A stretch of DNA of 64,000 bases from positions 225,001 through 289,000 of the forward strand of contig NW_024727827.1 in NCBI RefSeq assembly GCF_018991925.1, given 5' to 3'. Both the position numbers and the translations under genes were made by a program. Positions 1-8,739 of the stretch are shown piece by piece. The notes under the pieces are model-generated. The model did no database searches and was not told the origin of the DNA. It worked only from the letters and a program-made list of their open reading frames with translations. The DNA is from Homarus americanus (taxonomy: Eukaryota; Arthropoda; Malacostraca; Decapoda; Nephropidae). Each line of letters starts with the position of its first letter. The first letter of the stretch is position 1.

Positions 1-483
1 TGCAAGATTATTCTCTCCCTACTCACATATCAAGAAGCGCTCAACACACTGACCTCTCGGCCTCACTGACCATCACCACGACCTCATCTGCAAATTTGGT
101 AAGAAGCTTCTACACCATCCTCGACACCGGCTCCTACTACCTGAGATCCCTAGCCGAGAATTGCGGTTCGACACCACAACCGCATCCAGCCCATACGAGC
201 ACGAACTGATCGCTATAAGAACAGCCCAGTCCCAACCATTGTAAAAATTATCAATAACTTGTAATAAACCAGTGAATTCAGTCCCAGTAAACACTACTCC
301 TTGCACTGTCACTATGTTGAAATGAACTGTAGTTTGAGCTTTTCCCCATCTAGTTATTATATATCTTATTTGTATCCCTATATGTTACTTGTATATTATT
401 TGTAATTCGAAACCCATTCCCCAAATATGTAACTGTATATTTTCAGCCTTCTGGCTGCCAAGTTCTTCAATAAACCGTTAATT
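1..483 (+). mobile_element. LINE (family C) 3' end: ORF2 C-terminus and 3' UTR, 5'-truncated by the window edge
   Basis: The plus frame ending at the stop 262-264 reads IQPIRARTDRYKNS, then PVPTIVKIINNL. The same C-terminus recurs at 35190-35307 as IQPIARTDRYKNS with TIPSIVKIINNS, so the frame is real coding relic rather than chance. Upstream the frame breaks (stops at 67-69 and 100-102) while another frame is open, which indicates a frameshift. The 3' UTR ends with TCAATAAACC at about 467-476 and then an ATT-rich tail, as in LINEs that end in a short tandem repeat. The element would encode reverse transcriptase upstream of the window. The clade (Jockey- or CR1-like) is inference. Confidence 0.6.
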
Positions 484-534
484 ATTATTATTATTTTACA
501 CACACACACTACACACACACACACACACACACAC
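484..534. repeat. (ATT)n tail followed by (CA)n microsatellite
   Basis: A few ATT units continue directly from the LINE C 3' end and then switch to a CA run of about 35 bases. Confidence 0.9.
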
Positions 535-950
535 AAACGTCTCTTATCTCACAAAAACAACTCTTCCCAACTCATCCCTGAACCTATCCTACACACACAC
601 GACCCTCCTAATCCCTCCACCTATCCACTACCTATCCTACCTAATCCTCCTAGGTAGAGAGTAGGAGAGGGTAGGCGTTCGTGTCTTGGCTAGGGTAGAG
701 ATGGGGAGGGGGAGTAGGAGAGAGGGGAAGTCGAAGCCGTGTCCTGTTGTAGGGTTCCGGACACAGGCAGAGTCTAAGAAGAGTTAAAATCAGCAGGGAC
801 TCCTAGTCGACTCCACACCACCCCTCCTCCACATCATCACATAAACCCTCAACCCTCATCATTATTTAAAACACTATACCCCACAGACCAACAACCACTA
901 ACACAACACAAGCATCAACATAAACAAAACACCAATACCACAAGCACTAT
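535..950. other. Single-copy-looking stretch, no gene seen
   Basis: C- and A-rich DNA with a short pyrimidine-to-purine switch near 640-720. No open frame, splice-like structure or recognisable repeat is seen. Confidence 0.5.
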
Positions 951-1392
951 GCTACCAATCACCACACCTACAACACCAAAACCACAGCAACTACACAATC
1001 ACCACAAGCATAACCACAACAACATGCACAACACCACCACAACACCACCACTCAACCAACAAAAGCCTCCAAACACCACAAACAGCACCACACCACACCA
1101 CACTAAAACCAGCCGCCACCACCCCACCACCACACACCACAACCCACCACAACCTACCCACCATCACACAAACCACCGGCTCCACCACCACAGCCTGCCA
1201 CCACTACCACCACAGCCTGCTACCATCACCACTAAAACCTTCGACTCCCACCACCACAGCCTGCCACCACTACCACCACAGCCTGCTACCACCACCACCA
1301 CAGCCTGCCACCATCACCACAGCCTGTCACCATCACCACAGCCTGCCACCACCACCAAAGCCTGTCACCACCACCAGAGCCTGCCACCACTA
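951..1392. repeat. CCA/ACA-rich degenerate minisatellite
   Basis: Imperfect units of CCACCACAGCCTG type recur from about 1187 to 1392. The sequence upstream of that is ACA/CCA low complexity. The 158-residue His/Thr/Pro-rich frame here is a by-product of the repeat. Confidence 0.85.
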
Positions 1393-1750
1393 CAGGAAGG
1401 AAGGAAGGAAGGAAGAGATGGATGAATAAGAATAGAAGAGACAGGAAGAGATAAAGGAAAGGAGGAAGGGGAAAGGGGGATAAATGGAAGGGGGGAAGGG
1501 GGGGAGAAGAATGGGGAAGAGTTGAGGGCGATTGAGGAAGAGAGAGAAGGAGGAAGGAAGGAGGAGGAAGGAGGTGGTCGAGGATCATGTACTCTTAACA
1601 AGAAGAGGACAATAGAAGGTAAGAGGAGGAGGAGGGGGGAGGGGAGGAGGGGGAGGGAGGAGAGGGGGAGGAAGGGAGGAGAGGGGAGGAGGGAGGAGGG
1701 GAGGAGGAGGAGGAGAGGGGGAGGAGAGGGGAGGAGGAGGGGAGGATGAA
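1384..1750. repeat. Polypurine tract (GGAA, GAGG, GGGA)
   Basis: Almost uninterrupted purines on the plus strand, except for a short mixed segment at about 1585-1615. Opposite-strand frames rich in Pro/Ser are artefacts. Confidence 0.9.
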
Positions 1751-1756
1751 ATCAGG

Positions 1757-1808
1757 AATACACACACACACACTACACACTACACAACTACACACACACA
1801 CACACACA
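1757..1808. repeat. (CA)n microsatellite
   Basis: CA dinucleotide run with a few interrupting T bases. Confidence 0.95.
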
Positions 1809-1845
1809 GTAGCCAGAGGTGACCCTTAGGGACGGCCTCTCTATC

Positions 1846-1950
1846 TCACTATCACCATCACCACTATCACCATCACCACTACCACCATCACCACTACCAC
1901 CATCACCACTACCACCATCACCACTACCACCATCACTACTATCACCATCA
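1846..1950. repeat. CACCAT/CACCACTA 15-bp minisatellite
   Basis: About seven units built of CACCATCACCACTA, with A/C variation at one position. Confidence 0.9.
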
Positions 1951-2192
1951 GAACTATAACCGGAACAGAAATTAAGACCTAGGATGGTGGTAATGGTGGT
2001 AGCAGGATGGTAGTTGTGATGGTAGCACATTAACAGCCGGACAGTGATCGATCCTAGGAGACAGTCAGGTAGACGCAGGTGAACTGGTTAATTAGTGACT
2101 GTCAACTGGCCAGTCGTCACCTGTCATAGTTAACTGTTGACTGGTCCAAAGTCTCCAGTCAGTGATTAATTAGTGATTCAAGATTTACCTGA

Positions 2193-2775
2193 GTTAGTAG
2201 TGGTGGTGGTGGTGGTGGGGGTAGTGGTGGTAGCAGTGGGGAGTAGTGGTGGTGGTACAGTGGGGGTAGTGGTGGTGGTTAGTGGTGGTGGTAGCAGTGG
2301 TGGTAGTGGTGGTGGTGGTAGCAGTGGGGTAATTGAGTGGTGGTGGTGGTGGTGGTGGTGGTAGTGGTGGTGGTGGTAGTGGTAGTGGTAGTGGTGGTGG
2401 TGGTGGTGGTGGTAGCAGTGGGGTTGGTGGTGGTGGTGGTGGTGAGTGGTGGTGGTGGCAGTGGTGGTTGGTGGTGGTGGTTGGTGAGTGGGTGGTGGTG
2501 GTGGTGGTGGTAGTTGGTGGTGGGGTTGGTTGGTTGGGGTGGTGGTGGTTGGTGGCGGTGGGTGGTGGTGGTGGTGGTTGGTAGGTGGTTGGTGGCAGTG
2601 GTGGTGAGTGGTGGTGTTGGTGGTGGTGGGGTGGTGGTTGAAGGTGGTGGTGGTTGGTGAGTGGTGGTGGTGGTTGGTTGGTGGTGGTGGTAGGTGGTGG
2701 TGGTGGTGGGGTGGTGGTGGTGGTGGGGTGGTAGCAGTGGGGGTAGTGGTGGTGGTAGTGGTATTAATAGTAGTA
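2193..2775. repeat. (GGT)n-rich trinucleotide block
   Basis: About 580 bp of GGT/GTA/GTT units on the plus strand. The family F element starts directly at its right edge, which ends in TAGTAGTAGTG. Long Val/Gly and His/Pro/Thr frames on both strands are repeat translations. Confidence 0.95.
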
Positions 2776-2778
2776 GTG

Positions 2779-3620
2779 AACAAAGAAGTGTGTGCTGGCC
2801 ACCAGGCTGGAGGGGAAGCTGCCATTCACGCGATGAGAACGATATTTGAGCAGCGTGATTGTGAGGCCGTTCTCCTGGTGGATGCTTCAAACGCATTCAA
2901 CATACTTAACCGTAAGGCCGCACTGCACAACATCAAGATCAAGTGTCCAAGCTTTTCATTGTATGTTGAAAACTCTTATAGGAATCCATCAGACCTCTAT
3001 ATAGTAAACAACAAGGCTCTAAGAGGGGATACCATCATACAGTCAACCGAGGGAACAACACAAACCCTGCAATGGCAATGTACTCAATAGGCCTATCAGT
3101 GTTCCAACACACAATAAAATATGAAACAACTGAGGTCAAGCAAGTGGCGTACGCTGATGACCTAACAGGAGCAGGAAAAGTGGAGGGCATCAAAAGTGTG
3201 GGACCTGTAACATCACGAGGTCCAAAATAGGTGTACCACCCAAACGCCAGCAAGTCCTTCCTCATTGTGAAGCCAAAACATTATGAACGGCAATGGAGGT
3301 GTTTGGTGGAAGTGAGGTCAAAATAACAAAGGATGGCCAAAGACACCTAGGCGCAGTAATCGGCATGACGGACTTCAAGACCGAGTACGTAACGGGAAAG
3401 GTGAATGAGTGGGTTAGGGAAATCCAAGCTCTGTCGGATATTGCTAACAGAGCCACATGCGGCTTTTGCGGCATTCACCCATGGAGTCAAGCATCGCTGG
3501 AACTACCTGATGCGCACCTATCAGCGTCAATTTTATTCCAAAATTAGTGAAACACCCTCACTTAACCCCAGCAGAAAGATCACTCCTTGCACTACCACCG
3601 AGACTGGGAGGAATGGGATT
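2779..3620 (+). pseudogene. Reverse transcriptase pseudogene of family F
   Basis: RT motif A is visible as LLVDASNAFNILNR (DASNAFN at 2881-2901). Motif B is EGTTQ near 3046-3060, then a frameshift into PAMAMYSIGLSV. The catalytic motif is VAYADDLTGAG, with YADD at 3150-3161. Downstream, RHLGAVIGM and YVTGKVNEWV (about 3330-3415) and then AAFTHGVKHRWNYL in another frame match the thumb-side region of this RT type. There are at least three frameshifts and several stops, so it cannot make a protein. The two bases after motif A Asp and both Asp residues of YADD are intact. Some of the frameshifts could be sequencing errors. Confidence 0.75.
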
Positions 3621-3639
3621 GGCCAATCAAGAGGAGATT

Positions 3640-4110
3640 GGATGGTGAGATCTTCCAACATAGGACTTCAAACACATCCAACGAAGCCCGTGTTGACGTC
3701 AGTGCTCGAGGATTCTGGACGCAGGGACAGCGAGCCTTCGACATCAGGATTTATCCCATGGCCGCATGTCACCGGAATCTCTAGCTCGATGCTGCACACA
3801 CAGGAGAACGAGAACGACAAGATAAGGGCATACGGGCAGAAAACAGACCGTTGATCAAGGCAGCTTCACTCCTCTGGTGTTCACAACCTCTGGTGGATGG
3901 GAACAAGTGCAAGATGCTTACGCCAGACTCGCGGAGGAGCTATCTGAACAGAAGCAGCAGCCCAGAAGTTATGTTACAGCCTGGATGAGATGTCGACTGT
4001 CCTCCCTCTCCTTAAGGTCGGCTTTGCCTGCCTCAGGGAACGAGAGACATCGGCCCCAAAGCCGACAACAGTTGCAGATAGACTATGAGAACAGCAGTCA
4101 CTGAATGCCG
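3640..4110 (+). pseudogene. Restriction-like-endonuclease-type domain remnant downstream of the RT (family F)
   Basis: The frame reads EARVDVSARGFW, then RAFDIRI, ACHRNL, and after frame changes a stretch corresponding to FTPLVFTTSGG in copy 2. An Asp-bearing beta-strand pair followed by a Lys/Tyr-containing helix and a hydrophobic strand ending in GG resembles the PD-(D/E)xK fold found after the RT in R2-type elements. That assignment is inference from motif spacing. This copy carries frameshifts around 3780-3860 and a stop after ACHRNL. Confidence 0.45.
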
Positions 4111-4222
4111 CAGATCTGCGGCTCAACACAGCTAGGATGGCTACTTATGTATAGATATTTAATATTAAGGTATTAAGATGGCGGCGAAGGTGTGGCTATT
4201 GGGGGAGGATGGAGGCCATAAA

Positions 4223-4342
4223 TAAGTGATGGTAGTAGTAGTAATAGCAGTAGTAGTAGTGCTGTAGTAGTAGTAGTAGTGCTGTAGTAGTAGTAGTAGT
4301 GCTGTAGTAGTAGTACTGTAGTAGTAATAGTAGTAGTAGTAC
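4223..4342. repeat. (GTA)n microsatellite with GCTGTAGTA variants
   Basis: GTA repeats directly follow the 3' end of family F copy 1. Confidence 0.95.
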
Positions 4343-4817
4343 ACCTTCACGTGGGTGAAGGTGAGTGATGGTACTAGGAGCTGGACAGGTAGGTGAGGGG
4401 GTAGAGGGAGGGAGGTGAGGGGTAGGAGAGGTGGTTGAGGGCTCTTCCACCAACACACAAGGCCCTTAGCGGAGATAACTGGAAGCCCTTAAGGGACAAC
4501 TGGACCTAACAAGACCGCAACCGCAGCCCTGGGACCCTTGTGGGGGGGGGGGGTTCTAAAAAGCCCTTAATTGAGAGTTTGTTCCTCACACTCGGCCCCT
4601 AAGGAACAGATAAGCCCTCAGGGTCAGTTAACACCAGTCACCCTTACCCAGTCAGGGCAGGTAACCCAAGTCTATCATGACGTCTATCCAGTTAACCCAG
4701 TCAGTTAGCCATCTAGCCACCCAATCAACAACCCAGTCAGCCTCCAGTCAAGACAGTCAGGCCAGCAGGGGAACGGAGAGCGAGAGAATAACCGCTGACC
4801 ACCTGTTGGGTGATACC
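4343..4817. other. Mixed low-complexity and CAGTCA-rich stretch
   Basis: Contains a G-rich segment (4375-4440), a run of 11 G bases near 4541, and a region rich in CAGTCAG/CCCAGT words (4630-4790). No gene is seen. Confidence 0.5.
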
Positions 4818-5104
4818 TGACTCCCACCACAACTACCACCACTACTACCAGTACTACTACCACCACTACTACTACTGCTACCACTACTGCTACCATTACC
4901 ACCACCACCACAACTACCACCATCACTACCACCACTACTACTACTACCACCACCATCACTACTACTACTACTGCTACCACTACTGCTACCATTACCACCA
5001 CCACCACAACTACCACCATCACTAACACCACTACCACTACCACCACTACTACCACCACCACTACCATCACTACTGCTACCACAACCAACACTATTACCCA
5101 TTGA
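4818..5104. repeat. (CCA/CTA)n trinucleotide block
   Basis: Alternating CCA, CTA and CTG triplets, with an internal duplication of about 70 bp (compare 4864-4925 with 4969-5025). Confidence 0.95.
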
Positions 5105-5205
5105 TACCACAACTACTAACAACTAACCTAACCTAAGGAAAATGGGGGGTGGGGTTGAATGGGGAGGAGGAGGAGGGGGAGGGGGAGGACCCTCAAGTGG
5201 AAGTG

Positions 5206-5248
5206 GACATTACAGGTAAGATCACAGGTAAGACTACAGGTACAGGTA
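5206..5248. repeat. Short ACAGGTAAG tandem repeat
   Basis: Four ACAGGTA words in 40 bp, two of them ACAGGTAAG, a strong splice-donor-like word. No exon is seen on either side. Confidence 0.7.
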
Positions 5249-5372
5249 ATAACAATATCATTAATTATTTATCCCCCTCTACAAACACACCTGGATATTG
5301 CTATTGTTTTGGGCTAATCAATAGTTGTCTGTCTGTCTAAACTTTGTAATGTCAACCCTGTTAAATTTGGTG

Positions 5373-5399
5373 AAGAGAGAGAGAGAGAGAGAGAGAGAG
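5373..5399. repeat. (GA)n microsatellite at a LINE truncation point
   Basis: Pure GA run. CR1-like subfamily A sequence begins immediately after it. Confidence 0.95.
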
Positions 5400-6992
5400 G
5401 ACTCCGCAAGCTACAGGAAGATCCCCAAAAAAATTTCGAATGGTCTGGAAAAATGGCAGATATAAACAGGAAGAAACCAGATGAACAACGATGTAGAGAA
5501 ATCCGACTGTGAGAAAGATTTAGGAGTAATGATAATGAGGAACCCAATAAGTAAACAATGTGTATTTGCTCGAAACAAGGCTAATAAAGTACTTGGGTTC
5601 ATACAAAGGAGTGTTAGTTACAAGACTAGTGAGGTCATCCTAAAACTATATCTTGCCCTTGTTAGACCTCACTTGATTATGCAGTTCACTTCTGGTCACC
5701 GTATTACAGAATGGATATAGAATCCTTGGAAAGACTAGAGGAGAATGACAAGACTAATCCGGCATTAGGAACCTTGAGTAGAAAGTCTTCGAGGTAGTAG
5801 ATATTGACGAAAATTACGATGTTATTTACTTAGACTTTAGCAAAGCGTTGACAGTACCGATCAGAGGCTTTGAGAAAAATTAAGGCTCATGGTATCGAGG
5901 GAAAGTTTTAAATTGGATAAAATCATGCTTACCGATAGAACGCAGAGGTCAGCGTAGATGGTGTTAAATCTGAGGGGGCCGTAACCAGTGGGGTTCCCAG
6001 GGGTCAGTACTGGGCCCACTCTTGTTCATAATCTACATAAACGATCTAGATACTGGGATCAGCAGTACATAAGCAAGTGCAGGATGACACGAAAATAGGG
6101 CAGCAATTAATTCAGGCAGGATGCAAATGCATTACAGGAGGATCTAAATAAGCTGCAGGAGTGGTCGAAAAATGGCAAATGAAATTCAACACCAGCAAGT
6201 GCAGCGTACTTAATATTGGAAGAACAAATACTTATAATGTATACAGCCTTAACAACATCAACCTAGAGAAGTCGACTTGTGAAAGAGACCTAGGGTACTT
6301 GTAAGCCCGGACCTACGGCCTAGAAAATAGTGCGTTAATGTTCGAAATAAGGCAAACAGAGTATTGGGTTTTATATCTAGAAGTGTAAGCAACAAGAGTG
6401 CAGAGGTCTTATTGCAACTATATCTTGCCCAAGTCAGGCCGCACCTCGATTATGCGGTTCAGTTCTGGTGCCCCTATTATAGAATGGATATAAATTCACT
6501 AGAGTCGGTGCAGCGAAGAATGACAAAAATGATTCCGGGACTTAGAAACCTTCCACATCAGGATAGGTTAAAGAAACTTAACTTGCATTCCCTAGAAAGA
6601 CGAAGAGTGCGGGGAGATATGATAGAAGTATTTAAGTGGGTGAAAGGAATCAATAAAGGATATAGATAAAGTTCTTATAATATCCGAGCAGGATAGGACT
6701 CGGAGCAACGGATTCAAGTTGATAAGTTTAGGTTTAGGAGGGAGATAGGAAGGAACTGGTTCACAAATAGGGTGGTGGACGAGTGGAACAAGCTTAGCAA
6801 CTTTGTAGTAAGTGCGGGAACGCTGGAAAGTTTCAAAAGGAGGCTAGATAGATTCATGGATGATAGAGAGTGGTAGTAACTCTCGACAGGAGCTGCCATG
6901 CACAGACCAACTGGCCTATTGCAGACTCCTTATTTTCTTATGTTCTAGGTTAAAGCATCTTAATTTGCACTCCCTCGAGAGACGTAGAGGGA
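5397..6992 (+). mobile_element. CR1-like LINE subfamily A copy, split by a B insertion
   Basis: 5397-5780 aligns with 23985-24425 of the better A copy (frame with KSDCEKDLGVMI, FARNKANKVLGFIQRSV, then LYLALVRPHL). A stops at 5780 in the sequence for GIRKVEY and resumes at 6947 with AGGTTAAAGC up to about 6992. The segment between is subfamily B. About seven A bases are missing at the junction. Internal deletions and frameshifts leave it non-coding. Confidence 0.8.
5781..6946 (+). mobile_element. CR1-like LINE subfamily B copy inserted into A
   Basis: The segment starts in the RT palm (YDVIYLDFSKA, about 5812-5850), passes a broken motif B (GSVLGPLLF, about 6003-6030), a degraded FADD region near 6075-6090, and then a 101-codon open frame (6364-6669). 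That frame contains VRPHLDYAVQFW, YYRMDINSLESVQRRM and LHSLERRRVRGDMIEV, the conserved region after the RT in CR1-type ORF2. It ends with the B 3' terminus ATTTTCTTATGTTCT at 6932-6946. Frameshifts make it a pseudogene. Confidence 0.8.
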
Positions 6993-7224
6993 CATAAAAA
7001 CCTTCCATATCAGGATAGGTTAAAGAAACTAAACTTACATTCCCTAGAAAGACGAAGAGGTGGGGAGATATGATAGAAGTATTTAAGTGGGTGAAAGGAA
7101 TCAATAAAGGCGATATAGATGTTCTTATAATATCCGAGCAGGATAGGACTCGGAGCAACGGATTTAAGTTGATAAGTTTAGGTTTAGGAGAGAGATAGGA
7201 AGGAACTGGTTCACAAATAGGGTG
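6990..7224 (+). mobile_element. Second CR1-like B fragment
   Basis: Matches B from GLRNLPYQDRLKKLNLHS through FRLRREIGRNWFTNR and stops abruptly at CAAATAGGGTG (7224). Its junction with the A sliver at about 6990 has a few shared bases. Confidence 0.75.
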
Positions 7225-7344
7225 TTATCAGTCAGGTAAGGTAACTTGCTGTTTACACCAGGAACCCGATTTGTTGTCGTTTTTATAAGAGTTGCATGAA
7301 GTCGGATTCCAAGATATCTTAATACTGTGTTGACGTTCTTGTAG
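7225..7344. other. Short single-copy segment, unassigned
   Basis: No similarity to the neighbouring LINE is recognised and no open frame is seen. Confidence 0.4.
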
Positions 7345-7513
7345 GGAAGAGAAGGAGGGGGGGTAGGTAGGGAGAGGAGGAGGGGGTAGGTAGGGGAGAG
7401 GAGGAGGGGGAGGGGTAGGGGAGAGGAGGAGGGGGAGGTAGGGGAGAGGAGGAGGGGGTAGGTAGGGGAGAGGAGGAGGGTGGTAGGTAGGGGAGAGGAG
7501 GAGGGGTAGGTGT
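7345..7513. repeat. 24-bp G/A-rich minisatellite
   Basis: About seven units of GGGGAGAGGAGGAGGG plus GTAGGTAG. Frames on the opposite strand are artefacts. Confidence 0.9.
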
Positions 7514-7567
7514 GGCGCATGTTGACATTCATTTGTTGACATTACCTTATCAGTTCACGTGACGGTG

Positions 7568-7752
7568 TGTATATTTGGGGGGAGGAGGGAGATAGGAAGG
7601 GAGGAGAGAGAAAAGGAAGGGGAGGGAGAAAGGGAAGGAGGGGAGATAGGGAAGGGAGGAGAAAGGGAAGGGAGGGGTACTTGCTTATGGCCCTTCACCA
7701 CTAACCAACCAGTGACGACATATGTGTGTGTGTGTGTGTGTGGTGTGTGTGT

Positions 7753-7788
<36 letters not shown>
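7568..7788. repeat. Purine tract followed by (GT)n
   Basis: GGGA/GGAA-rich to about 7680, a short mixed gap, then GT repeats 7719-7788. Confidence 0.9.
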
Positions 7789-7790
<2 letters not shown>

Positions 7791-8404
7791 ACATGTAAGT
7801 GAGGTATAATTAGCTCCATGATATAAAAAAACCAGTCACGAGGAGGAGGAGGAGGTGATTGGTTACAGGATGATAATCACTTGAGTGGAATGATTCGTAA
7901 TGCTAATCGATTAAAACAGGAATGATTGGAGGAATGGTTGCTGGTACACCCCCTGTTTAAGAGAGGAGAGTTTGATCTGGAGTTTCCAATCACCCCAAGC
8001 GAATCATGACACTCGAACACTAATCATCATGAAAGAAAAAGTTCACCACGCTATCCCCAATCACCAGAACGCTTGATGATTCGCGATTCACCGTCACAAT
8101 CACCACAACACCTCATGATTCACCACCACCCCAATCACCTACGGGGGAAAACAGAGTGATTTACGAAGTTCCAATCCACCTGACAGTGATTTACCTGTGA
8201 TTGTTGGACATGTGGTTGACCTCCCGGGCTATCAGTAATGTACCCAGGGGCAGATAAGGTCACAAGAGGGAGATTAAAGGCGGCCCTAACTGATAGCCCT
8301 TATCTGTAGCCTTCAGTATAAAATAGGGTCAGTGATTGATAAGGAGAGAGGTCAAGGGTCAGTGATTGATAAGCCAGTGGTTACTTAATCTTCATGTGAT
8401 CGAG
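7789..8404. other. Single-copy stretch rich in GATTCA/AATCACC words
   Basis: Contains many TGATTCGC, AATCATGA and CAATCACC words and a short direct repeat, GGTCAGTGATTGATAAG, twice between 8329 and 8372. No coding signal is seen. Confidence 0.5.
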
Positions 8405-8510
8405 CAGTAATTACAGTCCTAACCAAACCCAACCCAACTAACCTAACCCAACCCAACCCAACTTAACCTAACCTAACCCAACCCAACTTAACCTAACCTA
8501 ACCCAACCAA
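8405..8510. repeat. Interstitial telomere-like CCTAA/CCCAA repeat
   Basis: Degenerate AACCTAACCCAACC units. CCTAA is the complement of the arthropod telomere repeat TTAGG. Confidence 0.85.
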
Positions 8511-8739
8511 ATCTATAGCCAGGGTCGTTAGCAAACAGCGTAAACACTCAAACAATTACTAATGACAAACAACAATGGACAAACACCTCTATTTGTTTGT
8601 CGACTACTTACAAACAACCTAACAAGGGCTCAGTTTGTCACCTCATTCGTAAACTAAACAACGACTGGTTTAACGATCGCTTGTAAACAAAACACTAACA
8701 AATTTAACCTCTTCGTACTACTAAGCAAACAAACACACC

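Larger units (their letters stand above)
2777..4219 (+). mobile_element. Family F retroelement copy 1 (RT plus endonuclease-like region), decayed
   Basis: The element lies between a GGT block on the left and a GTA block on the right. Three plus frames taken in order give reverse-transcriptase motifs followed by a conserved downstream domain, so it is a frameshifted coding relic. Its last 80 bp (4140-4219) match the 3' end of a second copy at 54910-54991 almost base for base, which fixes the 3' boundary. The 5' end is truncated inside the RT. From memory, the RT type resembles proteins abundant in cnidarian and crustacean genomes. The formal clade is uncertain. Confidence 0.75.

Noticed and set aside
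5206..5248. Splice donors of a real exon (ACAGGTAAG)
   Set aside because: The word is tandemly repeated and no open frame or acceptor partner is found.
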